From Liolophura sinensis (Eukaryota > Mollusca > Polyplacophora > Chitonida > Chitonidae), in contig NC_088300.1 of assembly GCF_032854445.1 (NCBI RefSeq), positions 64,456,984-64,520,983 of the forward strand: DNA of 64,000 bases, written 5' to 3'. Below are positions 1-11,793 of the stretch, in pieces. A program made the translations under genes and the position numbers. Numbering within the stretch: position 1 is the first letter of the stretch; each line of letters opens with the position of its first letter. The notes beneath the pieces were generated by a model. That model saw nothing but the letters and a program-made list of their open reading frames with translations, had not been told where the DNA came from and searched no databases.

Positions 1-641
1 GCGATACCGGTACTGGTATGTACTGATTGTTTTTATCTTTTCTTATAAAATTGTTTGTGTTTGTGTCTGCATTTATGTTGTGTTATGCATCATTATATAC
101 GTGCGAAGATTTTGTGGCCAGTAATGACCTCCAAATGGTGGGTGTGTTGTAGTTGTAGGTTACATTTGGGACTAATAATCATTATTAGTTAATAGCTGTT
201 AATATGAGAGATAAACCCAGATTACATGAGGGTTTCTTTTCACGTGATTTTCAATTGTATTCTCCACATGGTAAACCTGTCATCATTCACTGAAACAATA
301 TGTATATATCCATAAGCTTTCGCGTGGTACTATATCACATGCAACTTGCACTTTTCTGTACACCATATAGAAAATTCAAGCCTACAAACACCCAACGGTA
401 GTTCTACCGTGCACATGTGTTACTGCTACTAGTGCTAGCCTATCAATTGTCACCATTAATCATGGTGACCTCTAGAGAAGTGGGTAAAAAACCATTGACA
501 AACAGTTTACAGTTCTGTCCAGATCATGCAAAATTATGATATATCTTAATTAGTTTTAAAATAACATCGGTATAACCACATGCAGCGTTGGATGAAGCAG
601 TCCGTATGTTCATCAGTATGTATATGTGTACGATGAATCCA
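1..641. other. Non-coding stretch, nothing recognised
   Basis: AT-rich sequence without a convincing reading frame, repeat or RNA gene. It ends where the GGACAAAA-rich array begins. Confidence 0.5.
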
Positions 642-2351
642 GGACAAAAGCCCCGGTGGACAAAAGCCCCAGCGGACAAAAACCCCAGCGGACAAAAAAC
701 ACCGGCGGACAAAAAACACCGTCGTCTTAATTAACCGACAAACTATATCCGATAGTCTAACAAACATGATGTTAAATAGTTGTTGACGGGAATTCGTATG
801 GTGTGACTTTGATTTCCATCTAAAAAGGATCTGGTGTGGTAAGGCGGGGAATCGGCCCCAGTGCAAGAAACTGTGAACCTCGAGTAGCGAAACTGACTAT
901 AGCTGTGAGTGACAGCTGCTGACACACTTGTCTGTTTTCAGTTTTGTTTTGCTTGTCTTTTAATGCGACCTATGCAGCATGCGGCTTATAAAACTAAACA
1001 TGCACTGAAGCGATGCATAGGTCATAAAATCGAAAACTTGTAGCCGGTTTTCTCTTTTCTTTTGCAGTAGACACTGTACTACAAATATAACTTTCTGAAA
1101 AATTCTTGAGCACGCAATTATGCACCAATCAGTTAAATAAATATATAACAAATGTAACTTATAACTAACAAATTCAACCTTATACTTCCTCTATGCATAA
1201 CATATTAATGTTAATGATATGTTGTGGACCACATATGCTCTCAGCCATGATTCACGTATGATGTCGCCATAGTTGCCAAATTACCATAGCTTATCCACTC
1301 TAATTCATGATAGCCCTTTTTAATACAAGACGGCCAAAGATAAAAAAAAAGAGCCACAAAGATTTGAACACTTCCCCGATGTGCAATCTTTTCTACGCAG
1401 CAACTTCGTTAGTCCCCTGTTGTGTGGAGGATGCCTGTGGAGGATGGCAAAAATATACATTCTAAACTTGCTAAAATATGACAAAACTCATCACATTATA
1501 AAGTTTATGTTTTACATCTGAAGACAAACGTTAAACAAAACGAAACTTTGACAGCATGTAGAAATAAACACATGAGGGTTTCAGTAGAGATGTTTTTTTC
1601 TGGTTAACGCTGATTTTCATATTGTAAATTAAAAACACAGTTACTCGTTCAAACGAAAAATTTGTGTTTTTTTTATACAGAGTGTGTTTTTGGAAGGTTA
1701 TTACTAAATAACCATCTCTTTTATGGCGTTATAACTCACTTGAGTGCTTTGGCCAAGTTTATACATGTACTTCTGATTCTGAAATTTACAGAATTGTGCT
1801 GGGATTTGGAAAATGGTACTTTCTTTTCGCACCTTTCTGGGGCCGATTCTCTACCTTACCGTACAAGGTCCTTAAAACTTATATATACATGTAATTCCCC
1901 GGAATCGGGCAAAAAAAGAATGCTGGCTGCATGTGTTTGAACATCAACACTCTGAATCGATTTATTTCTTTTGTTTTCTGTTGTTAAATCCATCACAGCT
2001 ACAATTATTTGGAAACAACCATTTTCTTTCGAGGCGTTAGGCTATAACATGTAAATTGTATGTCCGGGATAAGAACAACAGACACGATAGCTCTACGATG
2101 TCGTCAAAAACGGTTAGAATACATGGAGATAGAGCGAGTAAGAAGGGGCGCTATTAATTGCAAACATGTATTGAAATCTGAAATCTCAGGGAGAATCAGC
2201 TTTTCTCAAACAAAAAACAACTTATGCCATTTACCATATACACTTAATACTGATCGACGGGCCTATGTCCACGGGGTTTTTGTCCGCCGGGGGTTTTGAC
2301 TGCGGGGCTTTTGTCTACGGGGTTTTTGTCCGCCGGGGCTTTTGTCCGTCC
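642..2351. mobile_element. Candidate foldback-like element with inverted tandem arrays at both ends
   Basis: The left end (642-722) is five tandem copies of a 16-17 bp unit beginning GGACAAAAgCCCC. The right end (about 2258-2351) carries the same unit in the opposite orientation, as GGGGcTTTTGTCC repeats. A second inverted pair lies inside: 825-869 and 1830-1875 share a core (GGTAAGG, then GAATCGGCCCCAG) in opposite orientations. The distance from the inner pair to the outer arrays differs between the two sides (about 180 against 480 bp), so this may be nested insertions rather than one symmetrical foldback element. No transposase frame is visible inside. The boundaries are those of the arrays, and no target-site duplication was confirmed. 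Confidence 0.45.
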
Positions 2352-3289
2352 TTTGTGCATGATGACTCATGTGTTTAGGCAGTATGATACTGACTCCATC
2401 TCCAAACTTTTCAGATACTGCTTGAATCTTAACATCTTAACATGAGGAAAGTACTGCGAAGCAATGTATGTAGAAATAATGAGCTGATATGCTTGGCGAT
2501 CTGTAATCAATCTCCAACTGTGAATAGAAGAATGGGGACCGAAATTTTAAAGTAAGTTTTAATTGATTAAAGGTGCCTTTTCCTTGATTTGGGAAAATTC
2601 TGTCACAGAACAGATACTTATAGGAATCGAAGTGAAATCATACTTAGAAACAAACATCATAGCATTGAATGTCCATTGCAAGGTGTCTTGGAGCACTAGT
2701 TTACCGGAGGGATACAGGTAGGCCTACAATGCGCCTGTGTATTTGTGTTTACCGGGGAGCAAAATATTGATATTTATTGTCAATAGCAATATCTCGAAAA
2801 TGAGGCTGTACGAAATTCATTCATGCCGTTTGTTTTCCATTTTAACATACATTAATTTAGTGCAATTTCCAAGTTATATGTAAGACACTGCGCATGCTAG
2901 GACCTACATGCATTATCCCATGCAGGAGATGTGAACCTGGTAAGAGGTATTACTGTGTATCCTTGATTCACAGATATAATATATTATTTTTACTTATGTG
3001 TAATATATACATGTATTATTATATACTTATTTACTAGTTTATTTGCATTTCCAAAGGAGTGACAGCAAGGTATATGTGAAGTGAAATTTGGAGCATGGTT
3101 ATTTTAGGTATAAAATGGATACAAATCATTCAGTTTATGAACCAGTATATGTACGTGTATGAGTATGTATGAGTAACTTTAGCCATAAAGGGATGAAAAC
3201 TTAGAAAAAGCTCAGTTTCCAAAAAATTACATCGGTTTTTAAACACCTTGACAAAATAATTTTTAAGGTCATGTTCCGTCATCTTTCAG
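2352..3289. other. Non-coding stretch, nothing firm
   Basis: There is no repeat I can define. An ATG-initiated open stretch at 2441 running to a GTAAGT near 2551 looks superficially like a first exon, but its phase does not fit the exon-like segment at 3290 and it resembles nothing I know. Confidence 0.4.
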
Positions 3290-3368
3290 GATTGGCCGCG
3301 GCATCTTTCATCGGTAATTTCAAGTATACGAAGCACGTCTCAATCGATGAAGTGCTAGAGCAAAGAAG
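3290..3368 (+). CDS. Unidentified exon-like segment with strong splice signals
   Basis: A 79 nt segment is bounded by a polypyrimidine stretch plus CTTTCAG on the left and AAG|GTGAGG on the right. One frame (two leading bases, then 25 codons) is open and reads like globular protein: it begins LAAASFIGNFKYTK and ends SIDEVLEQR. The other two frames contain stops. It leaves two bases that join in frame to the possible terminal exon at 3589, giving a short tail ending in MTLDL. I do not recognise the protein family, and no upstream coding exon with matching phase is visible, so a chance arrangement or a relic exon is quite possible. Confidence 0.28.
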
Positions 3369-3588
3369 GTGAGGTGGCCAATTTCATTGACCGTCTTAAG
3401 TATGCACCTTAGACGACAATCACACTTGTATTTTCTATAGGAGCATGACAACATGACATGTGACTGAATGTATGTGCTGAGTCTGAGACGAGCTTTCAGT
3501 GACTGATTGACCTAGATAAGATTCACATTTAACTAAGTCGAACTGTATGTCCCTGCATTCTTCAATTCAACCAAAGGTCCTACTGCAG

Positions 3589-3616
3589 CGAAGCGAACAT
3601 GACGTTGGATTTGTGA
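3589..3616 (+). CDS. Possible terminal exon following 3290-3368
   Basis: A segment after CTACTGCAG continues the frame of the 3290-3368 segment (AG plus C gives Ser) for eight more codons, EANMTLDL, to a TGA at 3614-3616. The only support is compatible phase and a fair acceptor. Confidence 0.15.
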
Positions 3617-5406
3617 AGGTGGTAAATTGAAGAAACAATTGAAGATAGTCAGTTCATTATCATAATATCAGGACAAGACTGACAGTTTTAGTATTTAATG
3701 ACCTACAAATAATGTTTTCCCGGACAATGTCTGAGTTGTGTGTTTCTGAAATTTCTCTGAAATCATCATAATTGCACAATGACACCCACTGAGGTTATGT
3801 ATTGCGCATAAAATACATGTACGTTATAACATTATGTTTATTACATGTAGTTGTATTAATTCAAGCTTTCATGTGCACAGAGTACACTTGTATAACTCGT
3901 TATTATCGTTGTTTCCATAGTAATGTGATTCCATGGACATGTTAATTTATTACTTTTGCAATATTAAAGCTTAAATTTATGATATCTTTTGGTCAGTTTT
4001 TATCTTCTTGTTGCATTAAATATTACGCTATCATATGAAAAACAGTAACTCGCAGCAAAAACAACCCTGTGATAGGACATCGGTTGGCGTAGAAGCGTGG
4101 TGTACTATTCAGGTAGAATGGCTGTAGGTCTTGTGAAAGGTTTGTTTGTTTGCTACGGTTTAATGTCATTTTCAACATTACCTCAACGCTTTGTGCTGAA
4201 TGGTTAAACGTTGCGTACTTTTGCATACCTTCCATAAATACTGGTGTGAATGAATACATTTAATTCCACCGTAGAACAAGCTAAGCACCTCCTTTGTATA
4301 CAAGCTTAAGTGATGACATGTTAAAAAAGTAGAAGCAGGCAATGTGTGGAGGTTTGCAGTTGCTTTGTGCTTAGGTATCCAACATGTTTAGCATACCATA
4401 TGTTTTGGGGTAAACATGTTTAGGATTTCTTGACTAAAATATTTTGGGTCCTCCACATGTTTAATGCCTCCACGTTTCAAGTTAAACATTTTTTTCTCAT
4501 TACATGTTTAGCAAATTATGTGCTTAAAAGGGAAAGCAAGATTGTGTGGAGCTTTGTGTTTAGGCCCTAAACACATATTTTAGAGTCTAGGACTATTTGT
4601 CTTCATCTATAATTAAACCAGATTATACCAGACAATGAGAAGACAACAGTGGTTTGAATCAGCGATAACCCTTTTATTAGTACGGTATTTGGTGGAGAAA
4701 CACAGGTGAGTGCATGCAGTGAGTAAAGCAGATCGCATCACAGATTACGCATAACAGGTGAATACAGGCTGTTTAACCAACCTGTTAGTAAGACTGATTT
4801 TTTCATGCATGGGGAGTGGCTAAAACTTCAACAACCATTTCTCCATCAAGTCATTTCATCCGTGCAGTACATACGGCAATATGCCCTTTTGTGTTGGCCA
4901 TCGTACAGGGTGTGGAGGTTTGTTCAAGTTAGACAGACCAGCAAAAAAAACACACACTTACATGCACGACAAAGATGAAAAGCGCTGTGAGCACACAAAC
5001 TGATATGAGCGTGTGCCAGCTACACATTTGTGGTCGCCCTGACCTATCACGAACCGCCGCTATACTTCCCTCATCCTGCCCATCTCTGGCTTTTCTCTCC
5101 CCAGCAGACCCTAAAGTCAGCATTGTGCACCGTGCCATGGATAAGCAGAGTGTCACTGTGTAATTGCATGGGGTCGTGGTTTACCACTCGGATCTTTCAT
5201 CTACACACTCATCTTCTTTTCAGCTCCCTCTCTTCTGTTTAAATGAAGAGTATCTGGTTGGTGTATACATACACTGTTCCCCCCTGGGACAGGCATTACA
5301 TTCTTACATCTTTTTTAACTGTCGTGTTCTCTATAAAGGTAACTCTAGCTTTGAAGTATTGTTATCACAATTCGTTATGCACTAGATATGGTTAAACATT
5401 ACAAAC

Positions 5407-5408
<2 letters not shown>
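3617..5408. other. Non-coding stretch with a small ACATGTTTA motif cluster
   Basis: No gene was recognised. Between about 4382 and 4512 the motif ACATGTTTA recurs four times at irregular spacing of roughly 30-50 bp, possibly the remnant of a decayed repeat. The rest is unremarkable AT-rich sequence. Confidence 0.4.

Positions 5409-5463
<55 letters not shown>
5409..5463. repeat. (TA)n microsatellite
   Basis: About 27 uninterrupted TA dinucleotides. Confidence 0.97.
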
Positions 5464-5466
<3 letters not shown>

Positions 5467-7115
5467 AGATCAAAAGGTTTGTACGAAAAATTTTGGTTTG
5501 CAAGAGTATATTGTGTGTCCTGACACGTATAGACATCTTCACCTCTTGAAAGTCAGGGTTCGTTTTTACCTTTGTTCCATGTGTATCCACAATTCACGTT
5601 AATTTTAAGCATACTAACATGTACAGCCATATGCAAACCTGAAGATACCTATACCTAAATTATACATCGCCGTCTGAAATTTTTTTCATTGCTATCTTAA
5701 AAATCTGATTTAATGCATTTCTGACATGTTTGATGCCTCCTCCAGGAGTTAGAGAGCGAGGGGGGGGAGGGAATGGGGATGTTGGTTGAGTAGTAGAAGT
5801 GCCAAGCGATTGATCGGTGTCTAATGCTGCAGTCAAAAATATTTCACTTCCAGTTCTGTAGTTTTATGGGTGCTTGGAGGAAAACAGTATCCGGTGTAAA
5901 TAAGCCATCTTTGGCAAGTAACTGTACAACCTAACTGTGTAACCCCGACCCGTACCCTTAAAACAAAAGACACCATGTTATAATCTCTGAGTTAAGTGGA
6001 GTGGAAATACACTTAAATGGCTACAGCCATGGTGTTCTGCCGGGATTGGTAATTCCGTACATCAGCTTAAAGTGGCTTTTCTCTACGCTCGCTTTATATC
6101 ATTGCTACCATGCCACAAGCACGTGGGCTTGTGTAGGCTTGGCCTCACCACTTGGGTCCTGTAATCAGCAGTCATCAATAAAACTGTGTCATTTGGTCGT
6201 TAGAATCATGTTGAACATACTTTGGATAACGAGAATGCATGTGCATCATGTATTAACAGAAATAGAGACAGATACTTTGTATTTTCTGACATCACCTCCC
6301 GCTTCATCACTGTGACCACAATAACCTCGGAGTTGTTCAATATTTCTGCGCAAACTTTGCAAGCGGTGGTAGTGATGTAAAGCGAACGCAGGGAGCGGCG
6401 CATGGGCTGTAAGGGGTAAGGTGTCCCACGCTCATTTTGCTACAAGGCAAAAAAGGGTTCGCGTGACATAACCGGAAACAGGTTCGTCTTCGGTTTATAG
6501 AAATAACTCAGGCCTGAATGGTTAAAATTGATAACAATGCGGCGTTTTCGATTTTATCAATGCCCGCGTTTGTACATGTATACTTTTGATCTAGAGTTGT
6601 GTTTTTTCAAAAACTTGTGACATATATATGTCACCACATGTCATGTTGACGCGTAGTACATCTCGTTATGTTATATTCAAGCAAGGTGACATTCAGATGT
6701 TAAAACTGAAATTATACCTTGCTTGTGTTGGAAAGGAGACAAAGAGGCTTGTATGGGATAAGTGTAAAGAAAATGTACGATGGCTTAAAGAAGAATCTAT
6801 GGAAGGAACATTCAGACCTAAACTTTGACATATGGCTTTCTTAGATTCACAGGTATAAACATGAAAGCTCCAGGAATTAAATTTCATATAGCAGCGAGTG
6901 AAAAGTCTGCCTGTAGATGATTTATATGGCGTGTGATACGAGGCCGAGTTCATTAGTGCGATAAAAGATTAGTCAGACTAAAATATTAAAACAAGTGTCA
7001 AGTTATTATTTAGACTACTCTTAACAAAGAGGTTATGACACACAACAATGTAAAAAAGAATGCTATATGCGGCTTATATAGCAACTTATATATAATCATG
7101 CATAAATATGTATGG
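5464..7115. other. Non-coding stretch, nothing recognised
   Basis: Short G-rich run near 5761-5775. The open frames here are short, lack splice context and resemble no family I know. Confidence 0.4.
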
Positions 7116-7306
7116 ACCGTATTTGCCCCAAAAATTCGCCCGAATAAGTCCATTTTGGAAAAACCATTATTATGAAACATTAATTACCGTAGTGAAACTC
7201 GTATTTTTCAGTAGGATATTTTCTTATTTTCCAAACAAATCTCAAGATCAATAAAACTCCCATAATACGGCAAAATGAGCAACTTAGTGATGGGCGAAAT
7301 CGGAGG
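7116..7306 (+). repeat. Dispersed repeat family C, copy 1
   Basis: It carries the diagnostic segment GCAAAATGAGCAACTTAGTG followed by ATGGGCGAAATC, which recurs with changes near 32685 and, inverted, near 39009. An upstream part rich in TTTGCCC and AAAAAT words is also shared in outline. The element has no evident coding capacity, and its ends are approximate because only three diverged copies are visible. Confidence 0.4.
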
Positions 7307-7386
7307 TCCAATAAGGTATATATGCATCTGCTGTTTCCCTTTTTCGTTGGCATCCGTCACACTACTTAACCTCTATTTAAGCTATG

Positions 7387-7872
7387 TCATAACAGGTGTA
7401 TGGCAATATGAACCACATAATCTGTTTCAGCGCAAAGAATTCCTCGCCCCGCTGTTTTTAGAATCGTTCTTGTGCCGTCCATTTCCTCCTTGGCTCGCGC
7501 CCACTGCGTTCTTGTAGCCGACCTTAACCCGTGAACCGCGTTACGCGCTGTCAGTGAGAGGCTTCGTCGTGCTGCCGTGGATTTAAGCGCGGGTGAACAA
7601 TTTTCACTGAAATCTACTGGAAGGCGTAACAGGACGGTTAAGCTTGCCGGTAATCCACCAGTAACCCAGTCACAGGTATAACGGGACCGTCTGGTGACAT
7701 GTGCCCGGACAGGACAGTGCCTTGGATACAGGTTGACTGGATCATATCCCTGCTCTAGATACAGCCTCTCTTTTACACTACAGACGACTAGCTTAACCCT
7801 CCCGTCTAAGAACGCCACATAAGCTTCCGTCTTCGGAGGATTATCTCTGCCATCGGGATCAAAAGCTCGCCA
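7387..7872 (-). CDS. Unidentified open frame in a GC-richer island
   Basis: An open frame of about 160 codons runs leftwards from about 7872. The first ATG is at 7818, giving 143 residues to the stop at 7387. Its early part (YVAFLDGRVKLVVC, then LYLEQGYDPVNLY) has the composition of a folded protein, while the later part is Arg/Ala/Ser-rich and looks less convincing. Local GC content is higher than in the flanks. I do not recognise a domain. No clear acceptor or promoter signal was found, and a long frame on the opposite strand begins just beyond it at 7881, so GC content alone could account for the openness. It could be a single-exon gene, one exon of a larger gene, or noise. Confidence 0.25.
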   Translation of the reverse strand, partial: WRAFDPDGRDNPPKTEAYVAFLDGRVKLVVCSVKERLYLEQGYDPVNLYPRHCPVRAHVTRRSRYTCDWVTGGLPASLTVLLRLPVDFSENCSPALKSTAARRSLSLTARNAVHGLRSATRTQWARAKEEMDGTRTILKTAGRGILCAETDYVVHIAIHLL

Positions 7873-8321
7873 TCACGGAGTTGTTAATAATGACAGCTTC
7901 GGTGACAGTCCGCCCGATCATGACACCACCTAACCTCCGTACCAATCTCACTCTGCACCGCCCCCACCCCAATCCCCCCCTCCTCCTAGAACACTTCCTA
8001 TACAAGGCAGATAACACACTGGGTCAATACATTGGTATAGATGTGTGCACAGATATTAGCCCTGATCAGGCGGTGTCATTTACCATCCACAACCAGATAC
8101 CATCTGTAACCCTGCCCTCGGGAGTGATAGCTCAAGCCCCTATGGGATCTTCTTGTCTTGTAGACTATAGGTTTGTATTTGTACCTCAATTATGTGTGCC
8201 CCATATACACCCACCTCTTAACCTTCTGAACCGTAGGTCAATGGACAAACTATGTTCTTCAACGGATCATTCGTGTTTTCGAAAATAAATAATCAAACTG
8301 TAATAGGCCTATATTGTGTCA

Positions 8322-8586
8322 GAGGCCTCCGTATCCGAGGTGGTTATACGCCCGCCCGGCGCAATGACTCAAGAGCCTCTCACCAATGCGGTTGCCGTGA
8401 GTTCAAGTCCAGCTCATGCCGGCTTCCTCTCCGGCCATACGTGGAAAGGTCATACAGCAACCCGCGGATGGTCGTGGGCTTTCCCCGGGATCTGCCCGGT
8501 TTCCTCCCACCACAAAGCTGTCCGCCGTCGTATGAGTGAAATATTCTTGAGTACGGCCTAAAACACCAATCAAATAAATAAATAAA
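8322..8586 (+). mobile_element. tRNA-headed SINE (family A), near full length
   Basis: The left part resembles a tRNA gene: GGCCTCCG head, and an internal B-box-like GAGTTCAAGTCC. It is followed by a GC-rich body (CCGGCCATACGTGG, then GTCGTGGGCTTTCCC), a conserved 3' segment (AATATTCTTGAGTACGG) and an AAATA-repeat tail. The flanks TATATTGTGTCA (8310-8321) and TATATAGTGTCA (8587-8598) form a target-site duplication with one mismatch, so this looks like a real retrotransposed insertion. At least ten other full or partial copies are in the window. Mobilisation would depend on a partner LINE, and none is present here. Confidence 0.88.
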
Positions 8587-8599
8587 TATATAGTGTCAA

Positions 8600-9309
8600 G
8601 GCTGTACCTATTCAACTCCTTGCATATTACCAACATAGATTGATGTACCCAGATCTGCTAAAGCTGCCTTGACACGATGCGATTTGTCCTTCGAAATAAA
8701 ACAGGACAAAGGCTATTTCACACGGTATACAAGAACATTTTTTTAGTCCTCATTTCAATCGAGCGTACCAAATAGACCAAACATACGAAGCACACGCAGT
8801 ATAAGTGTAATAAGGATTAGAGAGATATGTAATAAATAATGTAATAGATGCACATATTTACACCATTTTAAATAGTTTATATACATTATGTGCAACTTCT
8901 TCCTATACAAAATAAGTGCGAACTCATCACTGATTCTGTCATACCGCTATGTCTTCTTTATCAAAAGAAGTGTAGACACACAAGAAAACCAATAATCTTT
9001 CTAACTGATATCAGGTAGGGTATTCAACCCGATCACTTAATTGGAGATGCTTATATTCAGTTGTATTTCGTGACGGCTTGCATCGTTATAGGATAAACAC
9101 CACAGTGATACATACATAAATAATTGGATCTTCACACAATTTTAATTTGATGAAAATTTGAGTGACATATGGTTGCTTCTAGTTCATATCGTGAAAAAAA
9201 AATAACATTTCGCCAATTGTTCTTTAGATAAGGTTTAATTGGAATACCACTGCCTACATCTAGGGCATGTCACTGAATCATGTTGATAACATTATAACTC
9301 TATCAAACT
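8600..9309. other. Non-coding stretch, nothing recognised
   Basis: AT-rich sequence without a supported gene or repeat. Confidence 0.4.
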
Positions 9310-9416
9310 AGCAACCTACGGATGGTCTTTGTCTCCCTGCTCCTCTCGCTATAACGCTGAAATATTTTTGACTACGGCGTAAAAAAAAAACAATCAACCA
9401 AACAAATAAATAAATC
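9310..9416 (+). mobile_element. SINE family A, degenerate 3' fragment
   Basis: It retains the CAACCTACGGATGGTC block, a decayed AATATTTTTGACTACGGCGTAA block and an AAATAAATAAAT tail. The tRNA head is missing. Confidence 0.7.
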
Positions 9417-11556
9417 TTTGACTGCATTGATCAGTCCATGAATGAATAAATCGAATGAATGAATGAACGAAGCATTCAATTTATCAGTTGTTAATCGATC
9501 GATGTAACGGTCAAAAGTACTGCAAGACAAGAATTCACTCATCTATCTCATCCGTCAATCAGTTAGTCAGTCGATCAAAATCGATGATGGCTTCAGTACC
9601 AGAAAGATCATTGACACACGTCAAAATTGGAGAAGATAGAAGACATTTAATTTATTTATTCTGGACGATTTTGATCAATCTTTTCGCGTGACCATAGGAA
9701 AGGGTTTATCTATCAAATCTCCCTGGGTAATCCACGGGGGTCCATGAGACGGGTCATAAATCATGGCAGAGTAGCAAAACAAAGACAGATTTCGATTATT
9801 TATCAGTGTCTACTGTCCAGACACGAAATCCCCAACAATGACCCCTGCTACAATAACCTTTGACATTTCACCTTTGGGCGGGAGAAAGGGTCGTTTTCGA
9901 AAAGGTGTCAATGGGGCAGTGAGGCTACCCAAACAGCTGGGTGCCAACTCTGATAGAACAGGACTGGTAGGATCACGGTAATATGCCAAATTTTCACCCC
10001 ATTGTGCCTGTTACAGGTAACCAGTTGCCGATTGTTCTCAGTGACAATGGTACTCCGCCCGTACTACCTATTCGCTGGGGAACTCATTGTTGCCTGGGAT
10101 GATCAGTAATTCCTTTAGCATGCGTGCCACGCACAACCCCTCGGTAGCCATGTCATTAGTTTACCTGTATCCGCGGGCCTTTGTCTCTTATAAAAACGAT
10201 CATGAAAGAAAAGCGAGAGACAAAAAAAAAAACATCGACAAGACTGTTTCATGGAAAATAACAGCCATACCTGAATAATGGACACAGACCGTGGACAGGC
10301 TCCAACTTGAAGTAAATTACACGATTCCTGAAGGGTCACGGTCTTGAGGAACAAATCCTATCAGCACGTTTTGACAGAGATGTTTGGGCTAAGAGTTGTA
10401 GAGCAGCCATATTAACAAACCCACGGACAATACAGGCGGTAATTAAGCCATCAAGGTGTGAATATCCTAAAAATTACCCAAGCGAACAAGACCTTGAACC
10501 TGGTCTACTTCAGACTTCGGGGATCTATACAGTACACACCCCCACGAACTGTAAACCGGACTCTATACAGGAATTAAGACCTGCCCATGTGGTAACTAAG
10601 ACACTATAATTAACCTAATAAAGCCGGTGATAAAGTACCCACAATTTACTGTCGGTATACCTTATGTAAGTGCTATACTTGGGTTGTGCTATAAAAGAAA
10701 AAGGTTCCAGGTCCATTCCTTGGCTTATGATTTCTAATGAGGTATCATGGAATTTATGACGATGAATGAGTATTAACCATTCCGTTTTTTTGTTTGATTC
10801 GTTGTTTTTTCCTCTGAGATTACCGTTGCTTTCTCATTATTTTCGATGTAGCCTACATATACACTGTAAGTGCATGGCCTATATGCATATTTCTTTCGGG
10901 CAATACGTTTAAATCTTCTAACCAAACTGCGATAGCATGATCGAGCACCTGAGAAGCCGATAGTTGGTTGATCGATTGACTGATTGATTGTATGGTTGTA
11001 CTATTTTAATGTCAGTCAAGATTCTTTTCCCATGTTATGGCGGTCAGCTTTATGGTTACAGAGAGCCCACGGTAAACCTCCGACCTGGCAAGTGTATCGT
11101 TGATAGAGGATCTAGCTTCAATACCATCTTGGGTCAACCTTACGTATAAGACATAAGAATTGGTAATTGGTAAGAATTGCGTCACTGAACTGTGACGATA
11201 GGTCGGGCGTCATTGGAATTACGCTCCACTGAGGCAGTATGTAGACATACCACAAGGAGGGTGTCATTGTCATATTACAATGTATCAAAGTTGTGTTAAA
11301 ATGCGATGCTCGAACTCCTGTCAAACAAACACCTAACAGACACACATAAAAATGATGAGAGTTTTCTTTATTAAATGGACAATGTATTGCACCTTGAAAT
11401 TGTTAGACATGGTTAGATGTTAATGATTTCAGTGTTACGTACACACTATACACAGTTTGAAACTTGGAATGATTCGCTGTGAGAAGTTGTCGATATCAGT
11501 TTCCTTGGTGGCGTTTAACGCCATAATTAACGACAGTTAACACGTTGGACTCCATC
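9417..11556. other. Non-coding stretch, nothing firm
   Basis: A run of GAATGAATGAAC-like words at about 9437-9472 is a short simple repeat. The block at 9700-10450 is somewhat richer in GC and free of recognisable repeats, so it could contain conserved non-coding sequence. No coding exon was recognised. Confidence 0.4.
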
Positions 11557-11793
11557 CAGGACCCAGTTTTTCGAAAGTGTATTAGCTATAAAACTGGTAT
11601 TGAGTCATATTTTAAATTTAAAATTTTAGCCAATATACAGTTGTCCAAAGTCAAAAGAATAACAACAGCAGTTTTAATTCAAATTTAATATGCTGTTATT
11701 CAATTATTTTTGGGCTATGTACAAGATTGAAGCTTTGGCTTTTAGTTAAATCTGTTAAAGTCCTAAAAAAAAGTTTTGAAGAACCGGTCCAGG
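11557..11793. mobile_element. MITE-like element with imperfect terminal inverted repeats
   Basis: The left end CCAGGACCCAGTTTTTCGAA is mirrored by the right end TTTTGAAGAACCGGTCCAGG over about 20 bp with mismatches. The interior is AT-rich and contains no open frame. The length of about 240 bp and the architecture fit a non-autonomous DNA transposon. The superfamily cannot be assigned by eye. Confidence 0.55.

Noticed and set aside
2441-2551. ATG-initiated exon with a GTAAGT donor
   Set aside because: Its phase does not match the segment at 3290, and its sequence resembles nothing known.
5408-5590. Minus-strand frame ending in a run of Ile-Tyr
   Set aside because: The end is a translated TA microsatellite.
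7881-8288. A 135-codon + strand frame
   Set aside because: Pro/His-rich low-complexity beginning, no domain, no splice context, and it runs into a SINE.
8252-8561. Overlapping frames across 8.3-8.6 kb
   Set aside because: They are translations of a SINE copy; the same peptides recur at other family A copies.
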